A program made the translations under genes and the position numbers. Below are positions 1 to 5,973 of a stretch of 12,768 nucleotides of DNA, one piece after another (position 1 is the first letter of the stretch; every line of letters begins with the position of its first letter). Origin of the DNA: DASRVA01 sp035550715 (GTDB lineage Bacteria > Gemmatimonadota > Gemmatimonadetes > JACCXV01 > JAHWKZ01); the NCBI GenBank assembly GCA_035550715.1, contig DASZOP010000170.1:1-12768 (forward strand), read 5' to 3'. A model generated the notes under the pieces. That model worked only from the letters and a program-made list of their open reading frames with translations. It was not told the DNA's origin and searched no databases.

Positions 1-130
1 TGGCGGGGGCGGACGGGGCGGATGGCGCGGGATCCGCGGGGGGCGGGGGGACCACCCGCGGATCCTGCTGACACCTCGGACATCGCTCGGTGCCGTCGGG
101 GAGATTGGCCCAGCAGGATCGGCAGAACAT
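1..130 (-). CDS. Zinc-ribbon protein, N-terminal part (runs off the left edge)
   Basis: Read on the minus strand from an ATG at 130-128, an open frame of 43 codons reaches the window edge without a stop. Its first 20 residues hold two CxxC pairs, Cys3-Cys6 and Cys17-Cys20 (MFCRSCWANLPDGTERCPRC), the pattern of a short treble-clef or rubredoxin-like zinc ribbon that binds one zinc. From about residue 26 the sequence becomes Pro/Ala/Ser rich, like a linker to a domain outside the window. The gene starts 27 bases after the accB stop on the same strand, so it could share its transcript. No clear Shine-Dalgarno precedes the ATG. The zinc-ribbon call rests on cysteine spacing only; the rest of the protein and its function are unknown. 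Confidence 0.6.
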   Translation of the reverse strand, partial: MFCRSCWANLPDGTERCPRCQQDPRVVPPPPADPAPSAPSAPA

Positions 131-157
131 CGGCCGCGGCGCGCGGGCCGGCCTGGG

Positions 158-604
158 CTACGGCTCCAGGAGGAACAGGGGTTGACCGTACTCGACCGGC
201 TGCGCGTTCTCGACGAGCACCTTGACGACGCGCCCGGCGACCTTGGACTCGATCTCGTTCATGAGCTTCATCGCCTCGACGATGCAGACGACCTGCCCCT
301 TCTTCACGCGGTCCCCATCTCGGACGAACGGCTGCGCGTCGGGAGACGGCGCCCGGTAGAAGGTCCCGACCATGGGCGCCTCGATCGTCAGGAGATGCGC
401 CTCGTCCGAATCCGGCGCCGCCGCGGCCGCGGAAGACGCCGCCGCTGACGGGGGGATCGGGCGGGCGGCCCCGCCGGGCAGCGCCGCGACTGGCGGGATC
501 TCGCGGCGCAGCCGGACGCGAACGCCCTCTCGCTCCACCTCGACCTCGGTGAGACCGTAGTCGCGGAGGAGATCGGCGAGCCGGCGAATCTCTCGCTGGT
601 TCAC
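158..604 (-). CDS. accB: Biotin carboxyl carrier protein of acetyl-CoA carboxylase (AccB/BCCP)
   Basis: AccB carries the biotin that is carboxylated by AccC and then passes the carboxyl group to acetyl-CoA at AccA/AccD, the first committed step of fatty acid synthesis. The 148-residue product has the family layout: an N-terminal helix (residues 1-35), a Pro/Ala-rich linker (about 38-68) and a C-terminal biotinyl domain (70-148). The domain has the signature EAMKLMNEI with the biotin-accepting Lys113, and the 'thumb' stretch around SPDAQPFV that separates bacterial BCCP from other biotinyl domains. The start is a GTG (604-602). A purine-rich GAGGAG just upstream overlaps the efp stop codon, so translation is probably coupled to efp. 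The biotin carboxylase gene accC, the usual next gene, is not directly downstream; a zinc-ribbon frame begins there instead. Confidence 0.96.
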   Translation of the reverse strand: MNQREIRRLADLLRDYGLTEVEVEREGVRVRLRREIPPVAALPGGAARPIPPSAAASSAAAAAPDSDEAHLLTIEAPMVGTFYRAPSPDAQPFVRDGDRVKKGQVVCIVEAMKLMNEIESKVAGRVVKVLVENAQPVEYGQPLFLLEP

Positions 605-610
605 GGCTCC

Positions 611-1168
611 TCAGGCCCGCTCGATGTACGCTCCGGTGCGGGTGTCGATCCTGAGGACCTCGCCCCGATCGATGAAGAGAGGGACCTGCACGACGGCGCC
701 CGTCTCGAGCGTTGCGGGCTTGGAGCCGCCCGACGCGGTGTCGCCCCGCACGCCTGGGTCCGTCTCCACGACCTCCAGCTCGACGAAGTTCGGAACGTCG
801 ACCCCGGCCGGCGTGCCGTTGATGACGAAGACCTCGACCTCCATGGACTCCTTGAGCCAGCTCGCCGCCTCCCCGACCACGTCGGGGGGCAGCGCGATCT
901 GCTCGAAGGTGTCGAGGTTCATGAAGTGGAAGTCGTCGTCCTTGTACAGGAACTGCATCGAGCGCTGCTCGTAGTCGACGAGACCAACCTTCTCCCCCGC
1001 CCGGAAGGTGCGATCCACCACCCTGCCGAGCCGGAGGTGCTTGAGCTTGGTCCGCACGAACGCGCCGCCCTTGCCGGGCTTCACGTGCTGGAACTCGACG
1101 ATGTTGTACGGCTGCCCGTCGAGCTCGATCTTCAGCCCCTTCCGGAACTCCGCGGTCGACACCTGCAT
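611..1168 (-). CDS. efp: Translation elongation factor P
   Basis: EF-P binds between the P and E sites of the ribosome and relieves stalling at consecutive prolines. At 185 residues it matches the family length of about 185-190 and shows the three-barrel layout: a KOW-like domain I (about 1-62) and OB domains II and III. The conserved loop HVKPGKGGAFVRTKLK carries the tip lysine Lys33, equivalent to Lys34 of E. coli, so the protein belongs to the Lys-tip group (modified by EpmA-type lysylation where that enzyme exists) rather than the Arg/EarP group. The C-terminal signature ending in RTGAYIERA is intact. The ATG is preceded by GAGGA within the end of the TPR gene, which stops 3 bases upstream; accB follows after 6 bases. 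The three genes therefore look like one operon. Confidence 0.98.
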   Translation of the reverse strand: MQVSTAEFRKGLKIELDGQPYNIVEFQHVKPGKGGAFVRTKLKHLRLGRVVDRTFRAGEKVGLVDYEQRSMQFLYKDDDFHFMNLDTFEQIALPPDVVGEAASWLKESMEVEVFVINGTPAGVDVPNFVELEVVETDPGVRGDTASGGSKPATLETGAVVQVPLFIDRGEVLRIDTRTGAYIERA

Positions 1169-1171
1169 CGC

Positions 1172-1801
1172 CTATCCTCGCGGCCGCCGCGCCGGGCCCC
1201 TCGGCCGGCCGAGGTCCCCGAGGCGCGCGCGGGCAGTCTCATGATCGGGGTGCCGGACAGCGATCCGGCTGAATACCGCCGTGGCCTCTTCGGTGAGTCC
1301 CTGCGCCAAGCAGAGATCGCCGAATGCGACCGTCGCGTACGTATCGTCGACGAGGAGCGGCCAGAGCCCGCCCACGTCGGGCGCGGTCCGCCCCGTGACG
1401 CCCACATCGAGCGCCCGGAAGAGCCCCTGCACGGTGCGGTCGTGAGGATCCAGCCCACCTAGACGCCTCACGAGCCCCAGGGCCTCCGTCGGATCGCCGG
1501 CGCGCAGGGCGCACTCCACGGCGATCCGCAGCGCCGGCTCGTGATCCGGCTCACCCCCGAGAAACCGCCGGATCTCCTCGCGGGCCGCCCCGACGTCGCC
1601 GGCTTCGAGGAGCGCCTTGGCGAGAACGAGCCGGGTCGTCACGTACGCCGGGTGGCGCGCCAACCCCTCGCGACAGAGCGCCACCGCCTCCTCGGCCCGA
1701 CCGGCCCGGCGGTACGCCTCGGCCAGCGCGGCGTAAGCCTGAGAGGTAGGCTCCCGGGCCAGCCGCGCCTCGAACTGTCGGATCTCGTCAGTGGTCGGCA
1801 A
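1172..1801 (-). CDS. TPR-repeat protein, probably cytoplasmic
   Basis: The protein is built of helical tetratricopeptide-like repeats with the usual A/G/Y positions, such as AYAALAEAYRRAGRAEEAV, then a VLAKALLEAGDVGAAREEI-type unit, a partly degenerate third unit, and a last one near the C-terminus (FGDLCLAQGLTEEATAVF). The tail is Arg/Pro rich. No signal peptide or membrane segment is visible. TPR proteins are scaffolds, so no reaction is assigned. The open frame extends to a GTG at 1834-1832, but that codon overlaps the -10 box of the promoter called at 1833-1862. I therefore prefer the in-frame TTG at 1801-1799, which has GAGAG five bases upstream and would leave a leader of about 25 nucleotides (209 residues). 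It is the first gene of the efp-accB operon. TPR identity is firm; the start is uncertain. Confidence 0.8.
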   Translation of the reverse strand: MPTTDEIRQFEARLAREPTSQAYAALAEAYRRAGRAEEAVALCREGLARHPAYVTTRLVLAKALLEAGDVGAAREEIRRFLGGEPDHEPALRIAVECALRAGDPTEALGLVRRLGGLDPHDRTVQGLFRALDVGVTGRTAPDVGGLWPLLVDDTYATVAFGDLCLAQGLTEEATAVFSRIAVRHPDHETARARLGDLGRPRGPARRPRG

Positions 1802-1832
1802 GCGTTCTCTCGGCCGGGTCGGAGCCGGCCCC

Positions 1833-1862
1833 ACTATACGAGCGGGCCTGCAAGCTTGTCAA
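1833..1862 (-). promoter_or_regulatory. Sigma70-type promoter of the TPR-efp-accB operon
   Basis: On the minus strand a perfect -35 box TTGACA (1862-1857) is followed after 18 bases by the -10 box TATAGT (1838-1833), five of six matches to TATAAT. A start site about seven bases further would lie near 1826. The discriminator just after the -10 is GC-rich (GGGGCC), a feature often linked to negative stringent control in other bacteria; that consequence is inference. Confidence 0.7.
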
Positions 1863-1918
1863 CGTCAGTGAAGCGCAAACGCGCGTGGCGCCGGCGGTTC
1901 CGGACCCACTCGCCGTCG

Positions 1919-1947
1919 TTGGACCCCGCGCCGGCGCCCGGTATAGT
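1919..1947 (+). promoter_or_regulatory. Sigma70-type promoter of the plus-strand gene, likely leaderless
   Basis: TTGGAC (1919-1924; only the first three bases match consensus) and TATAGT (1942-1947) are 17 bases apart. The ATG of the gene begins at 1954, six bases after the -10, which is about where transcription would start. The mRNA would therefore be leaderless or nearly so, and there is no good Shine-Dalgarno. The -10 and the GGGGCC that follows are identical to those of the divergent promoter. Confidence 0.6.
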
Positions 1948-1953
1948 GGGGCC

Positions 1954-3066
1954 ATGCTCCGGGCTCGCCGGCGCCTGGCCGCCATCGGGACAGGCGTCGT
2001 CCTCGCCACGATGCTCGGCGGACCGGCCTTCGGCGCTCCTGATGCCACCCCCGAGCGCGGGCGGCCGAAGGGACCGCGCGCGTATCTCATTCACCTGATC
2101 GACGGCGGCGATCCGATCGTGGTCGACAAGTACATCGAGCAGGACGGCCAGGTCCGGTTCGAGAAGTACGGGGGCTGGGTGGCGATTCCCCGCTACGAGG
2201 TTCTCCGCATCGTCCCCGACGAGTCGGAGGACACGGAGCTGGCACTGCCGCCGCCCGCGGCCGGGGCCAGCCAGAACGCGCCGCTCTACGTGGCCACCCG
2301 GGGCGGCGCGACCGTCCGCGCCACCGACGTCGACGCCAAGGGCTCGGAGGTCCGCGTCAGCACGCCGGAAGGTTCGCTCACGTTCAACCGGGCGGACCTG
2401 GTCGGCGTGCTGCGAGTCCCCGCCGCGCCCGCCCCCCCCGAGGCCTGGATTACGCTCTGGGGTGCCGACGGGAGCCCGGGCCCGGGGAGCCCGGCCCCGG
2501 GTCCAGGCCCCGACGCCCCGGGCCGGCCGCCCGCGCTCAGCGATCGCCCGCATCTCCTCCAGCTCGCCAGCGGCGTGGTGATCCAGGTGGACCGCTTCTG
2601 GCTCGAGGCCGGGGAGATCCGCTTCCGGCGCCTCGGCGGGATCGTGGGATTCGCGCTTGGCGAGGTCGCCCGGCTCCTCCCGCAGGAGATCGCGCCGGTG
2701 CGCGGACGCCTCGCCGTCCGCTTCGTCCGGCGGCTGGGCGACGACCGGGTGGAGGTCCGGGTTCGCGAGGACCTTCGGCGGGTCCGGCTGATCGGCATCG
2801 CGCCGATGGCGGGCGAGCGCGCTCTCGAGGACCCGTGGTCCGAGATCGAGCGGGGGCTCTTGGTCCACCTCGAGTTCGATCGCGATCGATCGGACCCGGA
2901 GGGGGAGTGGCTGGCTTATCTCTACCTGCCAAACGGGCGGATGCTGAACGCCGAGCTGATCCGGGTCGGTCTCGCCCGGCCCCTGTCCGACGGAAAGAAC
3001 GTCCGCTACCTTGACCTGTTCGAGGACCTCAAGGCGCAGCGCTCGCCTGACGGCGCCCCCCACTAA
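1954..3066 (+). CDS. Exported protein: three beta-module repeats plus degenerate SNase-like domain
   Basis: This 370-residue protein starts with a basic, then hydrophobic signal peptide (residues 1-28, ending near AFGA). Three related segments of about 45 residues follow at 44-90, 110-156 and 199-245, with the pattern Leu-x-x-Gly-x-x-(I/V)-V-D-x-(Y/F)-x-x-x-G-x-(I/V)-R-F-x-x-x-GG-x-V. A Gly/Pro-rich linker (157-198) lies before the third. The C-terminus (about 266-362) resembles staphylococcal nuclease: VRLIGIAP, then WLAYLYLPNGRMLNAELIRVGLAR, then a final helix. By that alignment Arg278 matches catalytic Arg35, but the positions of Asp40, Glu43 and Arg87 hold Ala283, Ala286 and Glu318, so nuclease activity is unlikely. 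It is the only plus-strand gene here. The start at 1954 was chosen over an upstream frame extension (1885) because the promoter and signal peptide both begin there. Function unknown. Confidence 0.8.
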   Translation: MLRARRRLAAIGTGVVLATMLGGPAFGAPDATPERGRPKGPRAYLIHLIDGGDPIVVDKYIEQDGQVRFEKYGGWVAIPRYEVLRIVPDESEDTELALPPPAAGASQNAPLYVATRGGATVRATDVDAKGSEVRVSTPEGSLTFNRADLVGVLRVPAAPAPPEAWITLWGADGSPGPGSPAPGPGPDAPGRPPALSDRPHLLQLASGVVIQVDRFWLEAGEIRFRRLGGIVGFALGEVARLLPQEIAPVRGRLAVRFVRRLGDDRVEVRVREDLRRVRLIGIAPMAGERALEDPWSEIERGLLVHLEFDRDRSDPEGEWLAYLYLPNGRMLNAELIRVGLARPLSDGKNVRYLDLFEDLKAQRSPDGAPH

Positions 3067-3083
3067 CTCTTCAGGTGCAACGA

Positions 3084-3111
3084 ACGGGGGGGCGGATGCC
3101 CGCCCCCCCGT
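3084..3111. terminator. Perfect 12-bp GC hairpin between convergent genes
   Basis: The arms at 3084-3095 and 3100-3111 (ACGGGGGGGCGG and its complement) pair perfectly around a four-base loop. The hairpin lies 17 bases after the plus-strand stop and 33 bases after the minus-strand lipoprotein stop, so it could act in both directions. Neither side has a real T-run, so classic intrinsic termination is uncertain; it may instead stabilise the 3' ends. The 78 bases between the two genes hold nothing else I can identify. Confidence 0.55.
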
Positions 3112-3144
3112 GGGACCTCGACGGCTACCTTACCGTGCGATGGG

Positions 3145-3774
3145 TCACACCGCGGGCTCGGGCTCCGGTTCCGCCAGGGCCGGACAGGGGTCGTTAGCGC
3201 TGGACGTGACGGCGGTCGCAGGCGCGACGGTCGCCGCCGCCTGTGCGGTTACCCCCTCGACGACCGCGGCGACCCCAATCGAAGTGTCAGGCGTCACCTC
3301 GCACGGCACGAGGAGCGTGGTCGAGAACAGGCCGTTGACGTCGGTGAGGCCCGTGGTCTGGTCCAGTTGGCCGGCGCTCGGGGCGAGCTGGACCCGGCGG
3401 CCCTGGAGGGGCTTCCCGTTTATGTTCGTGACAATCACGAGGACGCTCGCCCGCCGCCCCCGAGTGACGGTGCCCGGATTGATGGTGACCTGCACGAAGA
3501 GGGTGCCCTCCGGGCCGCCGATCGCGTCCCCGACCACCGGGGCCGGGCTCGCCGTGCACGCGGCCAGGGTCCGGACGCTCCCCGACCGGGCGGTCTTCTG
3601 TCCGATCGTATTCTCCCGGCACGCGAAGGTCGGCCCGCTGCTCCCCTTGTTGTCCGAGCACGCCTGGATCAGCAGTGCTCCGACCACCAGGAGAAGCCCG
3701 CAGGCGACCCGCATCCACGGGCGGGCACGCCGCGGGCCAGGGAGTCTGCCGGGAACTGACAGTCTTGCGTCCAT
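3145..3774 (-). CDS. Lipoprotein with one bacterial Ig-like domain (distal copy)
   Basis: The 209-residue product has a long basic N-terminus, a hydrophobic stretch and a lipobox-like LLIQAC with the putative lipidated Cys39 followed by Ser, which by the E. coli rule favours the outer membrane. Residues about 92-183 read as a Big_1/invasin-like Ig fold: a strand, a TVTRGRRASVLVIVTNINGKPL-type segment (the 'free parameter then added property' wording of Big_1 domains), a VNGLFSTTLLVP turn and a final strand. The tail is Glu-Pro repeated. Extra cysteines lie at 52, 73, 158 and 197. ATG 3774 is used; Met21 (3714) would give a more canonical short signal peptide, but neither has a strong ribosome site. 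It follows the related lipoprotein gene after 12 bases. Such domains usually serve in surface structure or adhesion; no specific role can be given. Confidence 0.72.
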   Translation of the reverse strand: MDARLSVPGRLPGPRRARPWMRVACGLLLVVGALLIQACSDNKGSSGPTFACRENTIGQKTARSGSVRTLAACTASPAPVVGDAIGGPEGTLFVQVTINPGTVTRGRRASVLVIVTNINGKPLQGRRVQLAPSAGQLDQTTGLTDVNGLFSTTLLVPCEVTPDTSIGVAAVVEGVTAQAAATVAPATAVTSSANDPCPALAEPEPEPAV

Positions 3775-3786
3775 GGTCCTGGCCCC

Positions 3787-4260
3787 CTAGAAGACCGTGA
3801 TGAGCACGGTGTCGAAGGCGTCCTCGACAGTGCCGGTGATGGTCGTCGTGCCCCGCTCTCTCGTCCCGCAGTAGGTCACGGTGGCGGTGCCGCGAGTCGT
3901 AGGGACAGTGAGCCCGACCTTGTCGATGCCGGTGGGGCTCGCGAAGCAGCAGAGCGTGGTCGTGAAGTCGACAATGGCGCCGTCGATGAGGTTCCCCTTC
4001 GTGTCGAACACCTTGGCCTGGACGTTCGAGCACCCGCCGCCTGTCACCTCGGACCCGGCTGTCTGTCCGCGCACGACGTTGGGGCTCGCGACCATCTCCA
4101 GGATGAAGCCCGAGGCCGAACTGGGGTTCGTGTCCGAGCCCCGATTGGGCCCGTCGCAGCCCGCCAGGGCCCCTCCGAGGAAGAGAACGCACAGCATCAG
4201 TCCCCACGGCATCCTTCGCATCGGCTTCCTCTCCGTTGGCCGCGTTTGAGCGCGGGTCAT
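3787..4260 (-). CDS. Lipoprotein with one bacterial Ig-like domain (proximal copy)
   Basis: The 157-residue product has a clear lipobox LAGC (Cys35) after a hydrophobic run. Asp36 follows the cysteine, which in E. coli keeps lipoproteins in the inner membrane; whether that rule holds here is unknown. Residues about 52-157 look like one Big_1-type Ig fold (VFDTKGNLIDGAIVDFTTT). Cysteines at 77, 104, 105 and 131 could form disulfides. The ATG overlaps the aroB stop by four bases (ATGA) and has AGGAG eight bases upstream, hence this start. A second in-frame ATG at 4221 (Met14) also has a strong GGAGAGG and gives a textbook signal peptide (MRRMPWGLML...), so it is a real alternative. This gene and its downstream neighbour look like an old tandem pair in the aroB transcript. 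Confidence 0.75.
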   Translation of the reverse strand: MTRAQTRPTERKPMRRMPWGLMLCVLFLGGALAGCDGPNRGSDTNPSSASGFILEMVASPNVVRGQTAGSEVTGGGCSNVQAKVFDTKGNLIDGAIVDFTTTLCCFASPTGIDKVGLTVPTTRGTATVTYCGTRERGTTTITGTVEDAFDTVLITVF

Positions 4261-5342
4261 CCCTGGATCTCCTGCAGGACCTCGAGGACCGTGTCCATCG
4301 GGACGTCGTGGCAGACATCGGCCTGCCCCACGCGCTTCATCAGGATGAAGGGCACGCGGCCGTCCCGGGCTTTCTTGTCGTGGCGCAATGCATCGGCAAC
4401 CGCGCGCGGGTCGATGCCGGCGAACCGGGTCGGAAGGCCGACCGCCCTGAGCAGGGCTCCCTGTCGCTCAGCGGTCCGGAGATCTGTCCACCCGAGTCGC
4501 ACGGCCAGGCGCCCGGCCGCCGCCATCCCGATCGCGACGGCTTCGCCGTGGAGCCACCGCCGGTAGCCCGACAGGGTCTCGAGCGCATGGCCGACGGTGT
4601 GTCCGTAGTTCAGCACCATCCGGAGCCCGGTCTCCTCACGCTCGTCCCGCTCGACGATCCGCGCCTTCGCGGCGCAGCACGTGGCCACCACGGCTTCCAG
4701 CAACGCCGCGTCTCGTCGGTGGAGCGCGTCCACGCCCGTCTCCAGCGACCGGAACAGCTCCTCGTCGAGCGCGGCGCCGGTCTTCACGACCTCCGCAAGG
4801 CCGGAGCGGTATTCCCGCTCCGGCAGGGTCCGCAGCGTCTCCGGGTCGATCAGGACCAGCCGCGGCTGGTGGAAGGCGCCGATCAGGTTCTTGCCGAGCG
4901 GATGGTTGACGGCCACCTTCCCGCCGATGGACGCGTCGACCTGCGCGAGGAGCGTGGTCGGAACCTGGACCACCGGCACGCCGCGCATGAAGGTCGCCCC
5001 GGCAAACCCCGCCAGGTCCCCCACGACGCCGCCCCCGACCGCAACGACCGGCGAGCCGCGATCGAGGCCGTGGCCGAGGAAGACGTCCCAGAGCCGCTCG
5101 GCCTCCCGGAGGTCCTTGGCCCCTTCGCCCTCGGTCACCTCGACCACCACCGGCTCGAAGCCGGCGTCTCGGAGGCTCGCGGTCACCCGGGCCGCGTGGG
5201 GCGCGACAGCGGGCTGCGTCACGACGGCCGCCCGGCGGCCGAGGCCAAGCCTGGCGCACTCAGGACCGGTCGCGTCGATGAGACCCGGTCCGATCTGGAC
5301 CGCGTAGCTCCGGGGACCGAGCTGCACCATGACCTCCCGCAC
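4257..5342 (-). CDS. aroB: 3-dehydroquinate synthase
   Basis: AroB turns DAHP into 3-dehydroquinate with NAD+ and a divalent metal (zinc or cobalt), the second step of the shikimate pathway to aromatic amino acids. At 361 residues it is of normal length. Visible motifs in order are: GGGVVGDLAGFAGATFMRG (102-120, nucleotide-binding loop), PTTLLAQVDASIGGK (128-142), GLAEVVKTG with metal ligand Glu184, NYGHTVGHALE with His248, and LHGEAVAIGM with His265. The C-terminal DKK is present. All metal ligands are in place. The frame starts with GTG at 5342; Met5 (5330) is an alternative, but its GGGAGG lies only two bases away. It begins 13 bases after the upstream exported-protein gene, and its stop overlaps the next lipoprotein start. 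aroK, commonly between pilQ and aroB, is absent here. Confidence 0.97.
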   Translation of the reverse strand: MREVMVQLGPRSYAVQIGPGLIDATGPECARLGLGRRAAVVTQPAVAPHAARVTASLRDAGFEPVVVEVTEGEGAKDLREAERLWDVFLGHGLDRGSPVVAVGGGVVGDLAGFAGATFMRGVPVVQVPTTLLAQVDASIGGKVAVNHPLGKNLIGAFHQPRLVLIDPETLRTLPEREYRSGLAEVVKTGAALDEELFRSLETGVDALHRRDAALLEAVVATCCAAKARIVERDEREETGLRMVLNYGHTVGHALETLSGYRRWLHGEAVAIGMAAAGRLAVRLGWTDLRTAERQGALLRAVGLPTRFAGIDPRAVADALRHDKKARDGRVPFILMKRVGQADVCHDVPMDTVLEVLQEIQG

Positions 5343-5355
5343 CGCCTCGCTGTCT

Positions 5356-5973
5356 CTACTTGCCGAAGAAGTAAAAGCGCTGCCGCTCGCTCTTGGGGTA
5401 CGTCTTCGACGCGTCGAGCAGCGTCCCGACCCGACTCTCCGTCAACCGGATGTCGAACAGCGTGTCCTGGATCTGATTCTGGAGGAACGCGACGGCGTCG
5501 AGAGACCGCCGCCGGGCCAGCTCCGCCTCGGCCCGCGAGGCCGGATTGGCCGAGAACTCGCCGGTCGCCGCGAAGGTCCCGACGACGGCCTGCGCGTACG
5601 CCCGGGTCTGCTCGCGAAGCCGCGCGATCGAGTCGTCGAGACGCTTGGCCTCAAGATCCATGATCCCGAGGTACACGCGCGGCATCGTCGTGGGCAGGCG
5701 CTCCACCTGGCAGAGGGGCGGCGGGATCGTCGCCCCGCCGCGCTCGACTCGCTGCACGCGGTCACAGCCGACCGCGAACACGTACTGGCTGTCGTCGTCC
5801 CGGAAGAACACCCAGGGCGACTCCTCGCTGTAGAAGCTCGCCTTCACAGGCTCAGTGTGGCCGTGGAGGTGGATGGTCCACTCCTGCCCGAGAACCGGCG
5901 ACGCCGTGGCCCCGAGCAGGGCAAGACCGAACGCCGCGCCAATCGCGACTCGCCGCGCCACCCGCGTCTCCAT
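5356..5973 (-). CDS. Exported protein of unknown function between pilQ and aroB
   Basis: This 205-residue product has a signal peptide (1-29, probable cut after VLG). Residues 32-78 form a beta-rich segment (WTIHLHGHTEPVKASFY, then WVFFRDDDSQYVFAVGCDRV) that resembles the repeated module of the exported protein at 1954-3066. Two cysteines, 70 and 88, could pair in the periplasm. Residues about 105-130 and 145-188 are charged and helical, with heptad-like spacing, suggesting a short coiled coil. The C-terminus ends in aromatic YFFGK. The ATG overlaps the pilQ stop (TAATG), so translation is coupled to pilQ and the product is probably co-expressed with the pilus machine. I do not recognise the family. 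A periplasmic accessory role for the pilus is possible but is inference from position only. Confidence 0.75.
   Translation of the reverse strand: METRVARRVAIGAAFGLALLGATASPVLGQEWTIHLHGHTEPVKASFYSEESPWVFFRDDDSQYVFAVGCDRVQRVERGGATIPPPLCQVERLPTTMPRVYLGIMDLEAKRLDDSIARLREQTRAYAQAVVGTFAATGEFSANPASRAEAELARRRSLDAVAFLQNQIQDTLFDIRLTESRVGTLLDASKTYPKSERQRFYFFGK

Larger units (their letters stand above)
1827..1953. repeat. 13-bp inverted repeat spanning the two divergent -10 regions
   Basis: GTATAGTGGGGCC occurs on the minus strand at 1839-1827 and again on the plus strand at 1941-1953, a perfect 13-base match with 101 bases between the copies. Both copies contain a -10 box plus discriminator, and both are followed within one or two bases by CTCCG. 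It may be a shared promoter core or a binding site for a common regulator. Confidence 0.65.

Noticed and set aside
1834..3063. Minus-strand open frame of 409 codons opposite the SNase-like gene
   Set aside because: The plus-strand frame has a promoter, signal peptide, internal repeats and SNase motifs; the minus frame has only biased composition.
4236..5663. Long plus-strand open frame of 475 codons opposite aroB
   Set aside because: It is the antisense of a gene with all AroB motifs; its translation is Arg/Pro/Gly/His-rich with no domain pattern, as expected in GC-rich DNA.
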